Part shown: positions 25,035-36,590 of the stretch, in pieces
Layout: the number at the start of each line of letters is the position of its first letter
Position numbering within the stretch: the stretch's first letter is position 1
Assembly: GCA_023213395.1 (NCBI GenBank)
Contig: CM041465.1
Span: forward strand, 57,915,741-57,979,740
Reading direction: 5' to 3'
DNA length: 64,000 nt
DNA from: Cycas panzhihuaensis
Taxonomy: Eukaryota > Cycadophyta
Made by a program: the position numbers and the translations under genes
The notes under the pieces: generated by a model
Told to the model about the DNA's origin: nothing
Database searches by the model: none
The model's input: the letters and a program-made list of their open reading frames with translations, nothing else

Positions 25035-25478
25035 TGTAGTAATTTAGACGTCTTGGAAAATAGTTTAGTCGACTTCAAGATTAGTTCCTAGCTAACTTCT
25101 AGAGGGATTTTAACCATCCATTTTATAGGCAGTTTGAATACCTATTTAAAGAGGAAGTTGGGGTAGCATTAGGGCATCATTTCAAGGATTTGTGGACTAC
25201 TATAAACTCGGCCTTTGGGCAACAATTGTGGAGGGCATCTTACCTCGAAGAGGAACAACAGTTTCATCCTTACGTCTAAGTATATTTGGATAACATTGTA
25301 TATATTAAATTGTCATCAATTTATACTATTTATCTTCCACAATTTCATACTTTGTACTATTATTATATTTCTTTTTTATTATTGTAATTTCTCCTATTTT
25401 ATGAATATATTTTGGAGGACTATATGTCACTAGTGTGTAATAGTAATTCCAAGACTTTGTTTTATAATGTTCGCTATA
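25035..25478 (+). repeat. 3' LTR of gypsy element 2
   Basis: Starts TGTAGTAAT directly after a purine tract at 25023-25033 and ends near TTCGCTATA, the equivalent of TTCATTATA in the left LTR. Confidence 0.8.
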
Positions 25479-25575
25479 TCAACTTAATTCTATAACTATT
25501 TTTTAAAACCAAATTTGGTAGTTTGAACCTCTAAAAAGGCTTTTTGTGTTAGAAATTCTAATTGGCCAAACTCAT

Positions 25576-25587
25576 GTTTTAATACCA
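25576..25587 (-). other. possible PBS of gypsy element 1
   Basis: The minus strand reads TGGTATTAAAAC, like a decayed initiator-Met PBS. If correct, the 5' LTR of gypsy element 1 begins just to the right and element 2 sits in its leader. No LTR partner was found. Confidence 0.3.
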
Positions 25588-25599
25588 CTTATAACATTT

Positions 25600-27595
25600 A
25601 TTTGGGATTATTATTGATTTTCTTTTGTTCCAAAATTAAAAACCTAGCCTTCATAAGAAATAGCTACAAAAGATTGCTCATATAGTGAAGATCCAAAAAT
25701 ATGATGATTATCCTCCTCTATAATGCTTTTATGTATATTAGCTTGCTGAACTATTAATTTGGTTGGCTTCCATAATGTATTATTTTGGCATTTCTTTCTT
25801 TGTTAATTAATTTAACCAAATTAAAATTATTGCAATTGACTTGTTGAGGTTGTGATCAAGACAAAGGCGATGAAAGGGATAACACTACGTTCCACCTAGT
25901 GGTCGATGGAAATGCCTTAGGGCAAGCCCCTAGTTTCTATAAAAATGCTTGTTAGGATAACAATCTTTCCATAATCTTTGCCATTGTGAAGTTGAGAAAT
26001 GGAAGCTTCAAGAGGCCATCTAGATAAAATTTACACTCACCAATTCAAGTAGGGTAATATGAGAAGCGCTTCAAGGCATCTTCCTCAACCAACTAACTTT
26101 TAAGCTCATTACAACCTCCATCTTACCCATGGCACAAGACCTAGGCATAGAATGTGTCAAAAAGGCTTCATTAAATATTCTATCTCGTAGTTTTACTATC
26201 TCCTTGAGCCTAATAATAATGTTGTTGGCAAATTGGACAGGGATTTGGAGCTTTAAAAACTCTAGCTCAACCCAATGGAGGTTTGACATATTATAGAGTG
26301 CCCTAATGGAGCTTGAGAAGATGTTCATAGCCTACTCTGTGTAATTCATAAAAATGGGTGTGTAAAATGTTACTTGCCTGGTTAGTGATAGGAAGGAAAG
26401 AATTCTCCACCTTTCATGGGGGTGTCCATTTGCTAAAAGTAGTTGAAGCCAGTTTCTTTGTTCACCTAGCCCATAATAGTTTAATTGGGTTTCAATACAA
26501 TTTAATTAGGTTTCAATGTTATTGAGGGATATTAGCCCATGCCATTTGACCTTTCATTTTTACCTAACAATTCTCTTGGTGGAAGATTTGTTTGTAAATT
26601 GGGAAAACAAGAGCAATTGTCTCTTTAACAATAGCTTAAGAATGCTTTGGCTTCAAATCAATTATGTGCTATGATTTCAGCTAATTGTGCATTGCAAGTA
26701 AAAGTGCAAGTGAAAGAGGGAATGAAAGTAGGACACATGATGGAGCTCATTGAATTTTGAAAGTCAATTGTTTGCATTGAATAGAGTATCCTCAAATGAG
26801 ATTGAAGGCCCTTCGCACCATGACAACCAAAGTAAAAGTAGAGGCCATTACCATTCCAGAAGGTTGACAAAAGGAAGAGGTGATAATTCCAATCCTATAC
26901 ACCATAAGATTGACAAGTGCAACAATGTTCACGTAGTCCCTTCAACAGTCTCTCTTGTTAGCAATGATGACGGTCAGGTTGATTAGCAAAATTGAGGTTC
27001 ATAAGAACTTGCAGTTGACGATTGGAGTCTTGATCCTTCATTGGGCATTAGGCCTGAACAAGCATAAGCAACGTCCTCAAAATGTTGGCTAATGTCTAAT
27101 TTAGTAGCTCATACCCATGTGTTTGCCAATTTGGTGATGTTTATACATCTTGTTGATGAGAAATAGTGCTCATTACTTAGCTAATGGGCATATTTGTCAC
27201 CGTGTTGATCATGTAATTCTTCTCTCCTTCACGATGATGCCTATGGCAGGTTCCAATGGCAACAGAATTTGTATCTACTCTCCTTTTGTTGTACTATATA
27301 TAACTTTTTTTTCAATTAATGATAGCATACTTCTCAACAACAAACAATATGCACTAGGCCATCATCCTGAAAGATGCACAAGAAAACCCAATTGACACAG
27401 AGATCAAGTATCTCTTTTGAACTTACAGCCATAAAGAAAATCACGTGGATAAACATTAATTGGCCTTAACAAAACAAGAAAATGAATGACCTTAAACTAA
27501 AAGGGATTGGACTTTAAAGCTCAAGATAACGGAAGAAAATGTCAAGAATTCACAAACCTCAAAAACATATACAAAAAAACAAAAATTCAAGATAA
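25600..27595. other. unassigned AT-rich stretch
   Basis: Only short open frames occur (for example 26071-26328 minus and 26750-26986 plus), none with recognisable similarity. Part may be LTR sequence of gypsy element 1. Confidence 0.3.
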
Positions 27596-27599
27596 GATT

Positions 27600-27944
27600 T
27601 GTTATGAACTTGCAACCTTATTAATTGATATGATCATTAATCAAGAGTTATTAGTTATCCCATTAACCAACATAATTATTAATCAAGAGTTATTAGTTAT
27701 CAATAGTCACAATTATCAAGAGACATTATTTACCACATATCACATATCAAGAGTCATGCCCCCTTTATATTTTCATATTTAAATAGCATAGAGGGTAACA
27801 TGTAATCATTAGAAATTGAATAGGATATTTCCTTTGGTTTTTTGCCATGTGGTGGTTGTATATTTCCATTTTGTTCTTAATCTATAATTGTTATTGCTCT
27901 GTGGGATCATCTCTTACGTGTTAGCCAATTCTAGGGTCATCACA
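27600..27944 (+). repeat. 5' LTR of gypsy element 3
   Basis: Collinear with 30426-30754, with strong identity over CCCCCTTTATATTTTCATAT and flanking words. It includes an internal repeat of a TTAATCAAGAGTTATTAGTTA motif that also occurs twice in the right copy. Confidence 0.8.
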
Positions 27945-28849
27945 ACTAGCATAAAAGCTAGTTCTCATTATTACAAAAAAATAACTGAACCAAATTGGCC
28001 AAATTTTTGAGAGAACACTCATAACATATACAAGGATGCACCTACAAAATTTTAATGGAATTAGACGCTTGTAGATGCCTTGCCAACCAACACATCAACA
28101 AATGCCTAATTCTACTAAGATCCATCATTTGACTCCATTTTAAGTCAAAATCGACTGAAAATTAAAGAGGAAAGACATCTATTCCACATTAAATAACTCC
28201 TACAATTTCATCATAGTCGAAGTTAGGAGAGAGGAGTTATAATAGATTTACTCAAACACCATACCAACCAACCTATCAATAAATCCCTAGTTTTGTTAGG
28301 AGTGGTAATTCAACCCCATTATAAGTCATAATTCGTTGAAAATTAGAGAGGAGAGGTGTCTATTCAATATGAAATAGATCCCATATTTTTTTGCAATTGA
28401 AGTTAAGATAAAAGAGTTATAGCAAATTTACTCGATAGCAATAGGGCAATTGTGCAACTGTAAGTGTAGTCTTTTAAAAAAGAAAGAGTTGACCTAAACA
28501 ATTAAAGGCATGGGCACTGGAAGAAATCGACAAACTTATCAAGTGATTTGTTGACTGAAAACTGGATCTCCATTCAAGAACAACCAAACCCACTATCATA
28601 GAATACCAAAAGCATACAAGGATATTGCACAAAATTGGAACAATGGAGAATTGCATGAACACCATGGACATTGATCTAAAAACCCCAGATAGTCACATGC
28701 ACAAGGGTTTCAAAGGTTAAAGAATCCATTTTCAAGAAAACATGGGAACACCCTAGAGGCTAGTAAGGAAGGGGGCCTTGAACATCGACCATTGAATCTA
28801 TTGCCAAATTTTCTGTGAAAGCCTAAGTTGCTAATATACAACCAAAAGG

Positions 28850-29650
28850 GGGATGTTGATATAGATGAATGGTGGGCTAAGATGATAAATGAATTTGTAA
28901 CCTATGACATTAGTGATGCAAAAGGCAATTAGCTTTTGCTATGGACTTTTTACAAGTTCCCATATACCAGTGGGCTATAACTTGGAGACGAGAATCAAAA
29001 GATTACAAAAATTAAGTAATTTCCAAAAGCCATAAGAGAACACAATAAGGAGAATTGGAGTAATACATACTATGTCTAGTTGTCCCATTGTTACCAAGGC
29101 AGAAGGTTTGTAGAGGAGTTTAATGAGGAATTTGAGAGGTTGCAGATTAAGGCTGACAACAAACCTAAGGAAGCCCTCCCCATTTACATTAGTAATATGA
29201 GGAAAGACATTGGTGCAAACATTTGACAATTTAATCCCTAAACCCTAGAAAGTGCCATTGAACTTGCTCGACACATTGCAAACATAAATTGTAGTAACGG
29301 AGCTCAACTTATGTAATCCCACATAGAAGATTGTCTACAAAATCTAAAATGTTACCAAACCCTAACCAACCCAACAAGAGAGAAGATCCTGAGAGAACCA
29401 AGAGGATGGCCTAGGGACTTTGTGTAGATTGTGGTAAAGAATGGGTTCTAGGACACCATTGTGTTTGGCTTAAGAGAAAGCAAACTGAGATAGTTGAATT
29501 AGAGGAAGACCTGGGAGAAGAACTATAAAATGTACAAGTTAATCTCCTAGATGATCCTCATTGTGAAGAAATTTTGAATGACTAGACCCTTGATGATAAG
29601 CATCTTGAGATATCGATCGCAGCAATATAGGGAACTCAACAACCTAATAC
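28850..29650 (+). pseudogene. gypsy element 3 gag
   Basis: Decayed gag across several frames, ending in a recognisable zinc knuckle of the form CVDCGKEWVLGHHC near 29420-29465. That spacing, with Trp before GH, is typical of chromodomain gypsy gag proteins. An acidic linker follows (IVELEEDLGEEL). Confidence 0.65.
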
Positions 29651-29657
29651 AATTAAA

Positions 29658-30119
29658 ATGTATGAGTACATCAGGAAACAAAAAATTCTAGTCTTGATAG
29701 ACCCTAGTAGCACACATAATTTCATCAATACTAAGGTTGCTACAAGGCTCAAACCTCACGTTGATAGAAATAAAACTTTTAACATCTTAGTGCCTAGGAA
29801 GCAGACAATCAAATGCGATGAGGAAGTTAGTAATCAACGAATCCAGCTCCACAAAGTTTCAATCTACATTTACTTTTATACATTCCACATTGGGGAATTT
29901 GATGTAATATTAAAGGTTGAATGGTTGAAGACCTTAGGCACATATGCCCTCAACCACTTTGAAAATGTCATTCGATTTTACATGAGCGGGCAACTGCACC
30001 AATTATTAGGAGTTGATACCCCAGAATCCTCTTTAGTACTGGCTAAAAAAAAGGCTAAACTACTTTGCAAAGAACATGCAAGAACCATCAGTGGACTTTA
30101 TGCAATGCAAGGGCAATAG
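29658..30119 (+). pseudogene. gypsy element 3 protease
   Basis: The open frame (153 codons) carries the retropepsin pattern ILVLIDPSSTHNFINTKVA, where the usual DSGS is DPSS, then FDVILKVEWLKTLG, typical of gypsy protease C-termini (GMDWL). The Asp is kept but the Gly of the motif is not, so activity is unlikely. The frame ends at a stop and continues at 30129 in the same region. Confidence 0.75.
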
Positions 30120-30128
30120 CAGGAAACA

Positions 30129-30425
30129 ATGCTAGAAAACCCACAACAAAAACAAGTTGACAAATTACTAAGTCAACACCCAAAAGTTTCCCAAGACTCA
30201 CCAATTACTCTTCCCCCATCAAGAGTCTTGGAACATATCATCAAGATTGAGTATCCCAGGCCATCATCAGGTCTCAAGAGAAGAATTTACATTTTTGCAC
30301 AATTTCTGAATCTTTTATCCTATGGAAAGGGCTACAACCAAAAGTTGCAACATGGGAGACTCAAGTTTGTTGACAGCTTTCCTAAGCTCTGTGGTCAGAG
30401 CTTTCTTTTCTCAACAAAGGAGAGT
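30129..30425 (+). pseudogene. joined remnant: protease-RT linker and chromodomain tail
   Basis: The first part (KQVDKLLSQHPKVSQDSPITL, written in part, then PPSRVLEH) matches the linker before gypsy reverse transcriptase. After about residue 50 the similarity ends, and another frame gives KGLQPKVATWETQV, like the end of a chromodomain. The join marks an internal deletion. The 3' LTR starts directly afterwards. Confidence 0.55.
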
Positions 30426-30754
30426 ATGTTGCAAACCTGCGACCCCATTAACCAACATGATTATCAATCAAAGTTATTAGTTATTGCATTAACCGACATG
30501 ATTATTAATCAAGAGTTATTAGTTATCAAGAGTTACATTTATCAAAAGTCACATATCAAGATTCATGTCCCCTTTATATTTTCATATTTAAATAGCATAG
30601 AGGGTAATATGTAATCATCAGACATTGAATAATAACATTTCCTTTGAGATTAGGCCTTGTGGTTGTCATGTATTGCCATTTTGTTCTCAATCTGTACTTG
30701 TTATTGCTCTGTGTGATCATCTCTTACATGGCAACCAGCTTCAGGGCTATCGCA
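30426..30754 (+). repeat. 3' LTR of gypsy element 3
   Basis: Preceded by AAAGGAGAG. Its right end lies about 970 bp downstream of the CRM gene stop codon. Confidence 0.8.
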
Positions 30755-31722
30755 AAAATCATATCAAAGGAGAATACCACAAAGCTGAATGGACATACGA
30801 ACATGAAAAGACCAGACATGAAAAGGCCTGTACTGAACTCAAATGGTTCCTAAAGAGTGAAATAAGAAGATGATGTCTGCCAAGGTTGCAATTAGAATGA
30901 GTGAAACATTGAAGACAAATACTATGCTTTGGTTGAATGCAAAGCATGCAAAGGACATCAGGCAATAATCATGTATATAAAAAAAAATTAGGTGTCTGAT
31001 GTGAATGTAGCCTGAAATGTTTCTCTTCCGTATAAGACCAAAACTGACTTCTGGTGCTGTTCTAGCATGTTCTCCCATGCATCAGGTCCTATGCCTTTCT
31101 GGCTCAAGTTGACACACAAAGAATTATGTTATGTAAAGTGAAAGGTTCAAAGAGTTCAGTTAGGAGTCACAAGGGTTACAAGAAAAAAGGTACAAACATC
31201 AATGCCTCACATAAGAATGCCTAATGGACAATTAAGGAATGTCCTATGTACAAAATTATGCATATAATGTGTCCACAGCACATGATCGGCAAACTCAACT
31301 GCAGTCACATGCAATAATAGACTTGGCATTATTAAGCAAATGAAGCATGAACTTGAACTAGTAATTCAGGCTCAAGGAAACATCCTGTCCATAGTAGCTT
31401 CCACTTCCTTCATTTTTCATGAAACCCAACCAGGTCATGATTCTTTTCATCTTCCATACGACCCTGCCTTAGAAAACCTTCTTCCACAATGATCGGCATG
31501 TTCACTTTAAAGCAACATTTCTTCATAAACCAGAGGTGACAACAAAGCACTTATTAGAGTCAGAAACATGTTGAGGATTGGATCACCCAAATTAGAATTC
31601 TATTGAAGGGTTCCAATAGAGTAAGGAGCCATGGGTACATCTGCTCAGGAAGTACCAAAAGACCCCGGATCACCTATCATTGCATTGTCCTTGACCGTAG
31701 CCCTGTAATCAAAGGAATCACC
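30755..31722. other. region downstream of the CRM gene
   Basis: Probably holds the 3' untranslated region of the minus-strand gene at 31723-34867. No other coding similarity or repeat partner was recognised. Confidence 0.4.
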
Positions 31723-32493
31723 TCATGGTGGAATCCCAGCTTCCATTGCTTCTGAAGATTTTTGCACCTCTCCAAGGTCATTATTATAAGGTCCAGAACA
31801 AACCATGTCTTCTTCCTCTAATTCACTTTTCTCCATTGAATCATCCTGGAAATCCATCGACAAAGGTTTAAAATAGGCTCCATCTTCTTTCTCAATTCCA
31901 CTGTTCTCCATTGACACATCCTGGAAATGAATCACAAAATCATATTCTTCTCCATATTTCCCCGCACATGATATGTCATCTGTGTTAATCCCTTGCTCCA
32001 CATCATGGGAAAAATTTTCAGCATCTCCATCTACCTTCAAGCCCTGTGATTTCTGAAATGCTGTAATTGATTTGGAAGACATCTTTCCATCCTCACTATC
32101 AAAAGAGTACTTGTGTTGACTGTCTGGCCAGCCACGATATAAAGTGATTTTCCTTGGCGATTGAGATACCAGCACTGCTCCAGTGGCTGTCTGTAGAAGC
32201 ACATTAAGCATTAAATTTAACCTTCAATAAAGATAGATAAAGTTGCAACTTATTAAGTTTGAAAACAGTCCTTATATGTACCTCAAGTTGGCGCACAATG
32301 TCCACAATCTTCTTCACCCTACCCTTCAAACCAATTTTCACAAATGCATGATTTTGAAAGAACAAGCCAATGTGCATTGCAAGGCCTGAAATATCCTTAT
32401 TCTTTTCTGCATTGTAAACATTAATAGTCACAAAAGATTTTTGTTAGAGATTAGAAGTTTAGTACGAAACAGTTTTCACAAATGAACAATTGA

Positions 32494-32554
<61 letters not shown>

Positions 32555-34867
32555 ACACTCTTTGCCAAGACTTCATAGCCAAAGAAGCTTACCAACAAGA
32601 AAAAGGGTGGGCTTTTCTACGTTTACAGCTTGCTTTTGTAGAGAGAGAGACAGAGAGAGAGAGAGAACACTCTTTGCCAAGACTTCATAGCCAAAGAAGC
32701 TTACCAACAAGAAAAAGGGTGGGCTTCTCTACGTTTACGGCTTGCTTTTGTAGCATGATAATTTCTTTACTTGGGAGTGATTCAATACTAAATGATGTAT
32801 TGCCCTTTCTAATGTGTTCTGCAGAGTATGTTTCAGCTTCAACCAACTCAACTGCATTCGTGTCTGACTGGGGCTCAGAAGATAAAGCCTCATTTTTACA
32901 GTAGCTGTAACAAGGCTGAGTACCCGACTCTCCATCTTGAGCCTGCATGTAACTAACATACAACCTGTATTAGCAGTTCACAATAATAACAACAAAAAGA
33001 AGAAGAATATAGTCTGTCATAAGATACATGAAACAATGAAATGCTTAAATTGATTAATTGTTCATAAATAAACAGATCAACTTTAAATAGCTACACTAGC
33101 TATATTCAACTAAGGTAGTTCCCACCTTCATAAATTTGGAAGGATATGCAGAATCCAACCCTGCATTTGGTTCTACAAAACTGTAAACGCCTTCCATTTT
33201 GTTCTGAAAATAAAAGAATGCCCGTGAGGAATCATTGAAACTTGCAATATCTAAAAATGGAAATCCTGATGTTTCAGAGGATTGATTTGTAATTGCCTTC
33301 ACTGTGATCAAATTTCAACCATAACTCATCAGTGCCCCTATGATAAACAATTTATATAAACTAAAGTCACTGTTAGTCAAACAAGGCAGAAATATACAAG
33401 GTAACACTTCATCTGTTGTATGTTCTTCTCCAGTTGAAATATGTGAAAATTCAGCGCCTGCAAATTTGGGCATAGAAAACAATGCACAAAAGTTATGAAA
33501 TGCAAAATCACATGAACAAAATTGGCAAAGATGAAAAAAAATAGGCCCTTCTTGAATAGCTATTCCAGTTTCCCATCTTCAAGTTGCAAGAAAAATAATC
33601 CCATTTTCTGTCCTGCAGCAATAATAGAAAATCACAAATTACAAAGTAAACTTTAGAGAAGAGGAAGATACCCCACGCCGTTGCATCTCAATTGAGTGCT
33701 TTAATGCCTTTCTCTTGTTCAGTAAGTTATTGGGCCTCAATTTAGTTGGACGCTGGTAATTCTTGCCACGATAAACAATTATAGCATGACCTTTGGACAC
33801 TCTCTCCACTGCTACTAATATTCCCCCGCTTTCATATTCTAGCATTCTTGCAGTCTCTTCAACATGTGCAAGGCTCTTTTGTTTTGAGATTATTTTCACT
33901 AATTCCCTATGCTTCCAATGCAAGTGCATGTTTTCCACAACCCCATCAAATACTCCTCGTATGCCTAAAGCACAAGTCAAAACAGGCATTCCAATTTACA
34001 CCATCTGTACATACCAAGAACTACAAGCAATATAATCCATAAAATGAGCTTAAGGTTGATTGTTTCTATAGACAGATCAAAACTCACCAAGCATTAAGAA
34101 TGCCTTCATTTTCAAGCCAAGTCTACGAAACATGAATTTCTCTTCATTAGTTATTGTCTCTTGATCTGCTGGTTGTTCCACAGGTGCACAAAATGCTTCT
34201 AGTTTAGCTAATTCCCTCTCTGCTTTGTTCTTCTTCAGTTGGGCCTGTTAATTCAGGGTGGCAATGACTCATCAAAGGTAGCAGTAATGTGCAATTGAAA
34301 AAGCATGATTCCTTCCATGTGACATTAAACACATTCTAATATGCATTTTAAAGCTCTTTTTTCATTGACAGCTAACGTTTAGGATGTTTCTTGTAAGAAA
34401 ATTGAAATTGTATCAACTTTAAAAAGAAGAGACGGTATTATGTGATCCTTTCACAACAAAAATAACTGCTTGAGTAAACCAAACTGTTCAATTTCTCAAT
34501 TGTAGGTGATGATTAAACTTACAATGGACAGCTTACGCTCAAGCCTCTTGACTGCATCAGCTCGCTTAGCCTTGGCTTCTGCTTCTCTAATGTTATCCCG
34601 CTCTTTACCATCCAGCATTTTTTCCCATTGGGCCTTCACTTCTAGGGATTCAGCTAATGTACCAGCAATGCTGGGACCTACTTCAACTCTCGCTCTAATT
34701 GCTGCAGCTGCTTTCAGCCGAGCATTTTCTTCCTCATCTTGAAGGACCTTTGCCATTGCCTCCCTCTCTGCTAATGCAGAAGCAACAACAGGAGGAAGAA
34801 AGTCCTTTCCTCTATATATGACAATATAGAACTTGTTTCTTAAAAGCAAAATGCCTCCTGTAAGGCG
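31723..34867 (-). CDS. CFM2: CRM-domain RNA-splicing factor, CFM2-like, 5'-partial
   Basis: Eight exons on the minus strand: 34867-34523, 34244-34088, 33964-33672, 33457-33398, 33203-33126, 32942-32705, 32406-32282 and 32190-31723 (stop TGA). All introns are GT-AG, phases agree, and together they encode 587 residues without a stop. Residues 1-30 are the end of a CRM (CRS1/YhbY) domain ([17 protein letters not shown]); 35-130 an Ala/Glu/Lys-rich linker; 148-255 a full CRM domain with the GxxG loop as [19 protein letters not shown] and [12 protein letters not shown]; 380-460 a degenerate fourth CRM domain (GAVLVSQ, ITLYRGW); then an acidic tail with a 22-24-residue repeat (FQDxSMExS). Domain order and the GGILVAVE segment point to CFM2, which promotes group II intron splicing in chloroplasts. 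The transit peptide and first CRM domains are not in this stretch. The donor of exon 3 and the 60-bp exon 4 are the least certain. Confidence 0.85.
31790..31945 (-). repeat. tandem repeat in the acidic tail of the CRM protein
   Basis: Two adjacent coding units give [15 protein letters not shown] and [15 protein letters not shown] on the minus strand. They keep the reading frame and have diverged, so they were probably tolerated as part of a flexible acidic tail. Confidence 0.65.
32494..32553. repeat. compound microsatellite (CA)n(TA)n(GA)n
   Basis: ACACAC, TATATA and GAGAGA runs follow one another in the intron between exons 6 and 7 of the CRM gene. A second GA tract at 32641-32666 belongs to the adjoining 112-bp duplication. 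Confidence 0.9.
32551..32752 (-). repeat. 112-bp tandem duplication covering an exon end and its splice donor
   Basis: Bases 32551-32640 recur at 32663-32752 with two visible mismatches; GA tracts fill the period. The right copy contains the last ~48 bases of CRM exon 6 and its GTAAGC donor. The left copy, inside the intron, keeps the same donor-like sequence at about 32593-32590 and the same reading ([15 protein letters not shown]). Exon 6 joined to exon 7 in phase uses the right copy. Confidence 0.85.
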
Positions 34868-36590
34868 CTGCAAATAGAACACACTTGTTACATTCCAAGG
34901 GAATAGAGCACACATTAATTGAAGATAAACTGTAAAATAGAGAGGACATTGAAACAAGCAAGATTCTTGGTTATTGTTTTGAACTCCCACATCATAAGAA
35001 AATTTTTTTTCACTATTTGGCATTATGTGAATCAGCTTACAATTTAATATCTTATATTTAAATTTGGTGATGATGCTCATCTCAAAGGATGCTTATTGAT
35101 GAAATCAAACAATTCTAAGAAGCAAGTGCTATTACAGAGATTATAGTGTATGTCAAGGAGAGCTTTGAAAACAAGTTTTTTGTCCCAAGGAAAACCTAGG
35201 AATGAAGCTTTTGTTGGAAGAATGAACCTGCTTGTCTCCAATATACAAAACTATGTTGAACAAAAAACATTGTTCACAGTTGGAGATGTATTTGAACAAA
35301 GCATGAACTGAAAGATGTCCCATGTTGCAGACTATAATAGCAAAGCTCTCCATCCGAGCTAATGAAAACACTAAAAAATAATGGACCACAGGAGTAAACT
35401 CCTGATATGGTGGTGCCCACCAATCTACAGCAGAAAAGATAGCACTGACAACAGAAAAACATTCAAATAATAATATTTCAACATTCATAACATCAGACTA
35501 TTCACAGATCATAGCTCTTCACGAAACAAGATCAGAATTGCAGCAGATAATCAGATACTAATAGTACAATAATTGATAATGTCAGATTAAACTCCAGTAG
35601 TACATTGCCCTCTTTGAGGTGAGGGTTCCCTCCCAAATGGCACAGTAGTGCCCTAATGGCCCTAGGCCATTATTTCAAATCAAATATCAAATTCTCCAAA
35701 AATCCTTTACAAATGAACAATGATCTTTATTAATAGCCTTACTTTTCTCTCTCTAAAACTGATTTCTAATTCTTTCTCCTAAAAATACCAACTTCATATT
35801 AAAAAATCTTCCTTGTTTCTCCTAAAGACCGACTTCTTCATAAATTAGGAATGCAACAACTCCCCTCCCCTTCAAATACTTTGCCCTTGAAATGTAAACA
35901 GTCGCATGTGGAGCTGCTTGGTCTTGGTTTGACAAATTCTTCCATCCACCACCTACTAAGTCCTATATATCATAAAAATTTGATCCAATCTTGTGCCTTT
36001 TGTTGGACATAATTGGCATGTGAGCTAAATTTGTAGATGCTTGTGTCTAGGACCTATTGCCTATTGTATTTCATCCTATACCAAAGCAATCTTGGGACCT
36101 ATATGATGTGGATGAAACTTGGGCCAAAATCTTGTTTTGTGTTAGTGCAATTTGTCCTCAACTGATATCACTTAAGGTATGAGAGATATTGAGAAAATGG
36201 AGGGGATTTTGGAGGACAAAAATAACATGATTTTGGGGAGTCAGCAAGAAATTGGTCATAAGGGTCATATAATGGCAATTGCATAATTCAAGAAGGATTG
36301 GGAGATGAGGGCATCAATGAAGTGATCAACAATAGATTTGAATGTATAGGAAATAGGGATAGAAAAGATATATAATGAGAAGTACATGTGTCTAGAAATT
36401 GATTGGAATGAAGGTTAGGATCAATAAGGTTTTGGCTGGACAAGTAGGGATTTTAGGATAATAAGATGGATGCAAGACTAGTGATACATGCCTTTTATGG
36501 GAAAAAGATTTTGATAGGGGTTAAAAAATGGAGGTAAGACTAAATGAAGGACTTAATGGAAAAAAAGAGTGTTGGTTGTATAGAAGGGTG
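34868..36590. other. sequence 5' of the CRM gene exons
   Basis: An exon carrying the rest of the second CRM domain should lie upstream of 34867, but no CRM similarity was found here or further right. The stretch is likely intron plus repeat relics. The open frame at 35488-35153 has no similarity I recognise. Confidence 0.4.
35590..35872 (-). repeat. possible LTR fragment with polypurine tract
   Basis: The minus strand has a purine tract (AAGGGGAGGGGA, 35872-35861) followed two bases later by TGTTGCATTCC, the usual order at the start of a 3' LTR. The far end and a partner copy were not found; the left limit is a guess. Confidence 0.3.

Larger units (their letters stand above)
20431..25478 (+). 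mobile_element. Ty3/gypsy element 2 (chromodomain type)
   Basis: About 5.05 kb with LTRs at 20431-20949 and 25035-25478, a PBS (TAGTATCAAAGC, 20952-20963) and a purine tract (AAAGGGAGGGA) before the 3' LTR. In between are gag, protease, reverse transcriptase, RNase H, a shortened integrase and a chromodomain, all on the plus strand and all with stops. The right LTR lacks about 70 bp present in the left. The expected TSD is not convincing (TCATT versus TCAAC), so the ends are slightly uncertain. It appears inserted in the leader of minus-strand gypsy element 1. Confidence 0.8.
27600..30754 (+). mobile_element. Ty3/gypsy element 3, pol-deleted derivative
   Basis: LTRs at 27600-27944 and 30426-30754 (start TGTT, end ATCACA or ATCGCA), with a purine tract AAAGGAGAG before the 3' LTR. 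The internal 2.5 kb holds gag and protease, then jumps from the region just upstream of reverse transcriptase (PPSRVLEH, about 30220) to a short segment resembling a chromodomain tail (ATWETQV, about 30345). Nearly all of reverse transcriptase, RNase H and integrase is missing. The TSD is not clear (AGATT versus AAAAT). Confidence 0.75.

Noticed and set aside
25035-25478. Clean TSD for gypsy element 2
   Set aside because: TCATT and TCAAC share only three of five bases, so no TSD is claimed.
26071-26328. 85-codon minus-strand protein
   Set aside because: No similarity, no flanking gene structure and AT-rich composition like its surroundings.
32490-32690. Plus-strand frame rich in Thr-His and Arg-Glu repeats
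   Set aside because: Product of the compound CA/TA/GA microsatellite in an intron of the minus-strand CRM gene.
33540-33620. Possible extra CRM exon after the TTGCTGCAG acceptor at about 33617
   Set aside because: It does not keep the frame to the next exon, whereas 33457-33398 continues the CRM family sequence ([13 protein letters not shown]) in phase.
33793-34042. Plus-strand frames opposite the CRM exons
   Set aside because: Antisense shadows of exon 3, which encodes a conserved CRM domain.
35153-35488. Upstream exon of the CRM gene
   Set aside because: The 111-codon frame shows no CRM motif and no donor that would join in phase to 34867.
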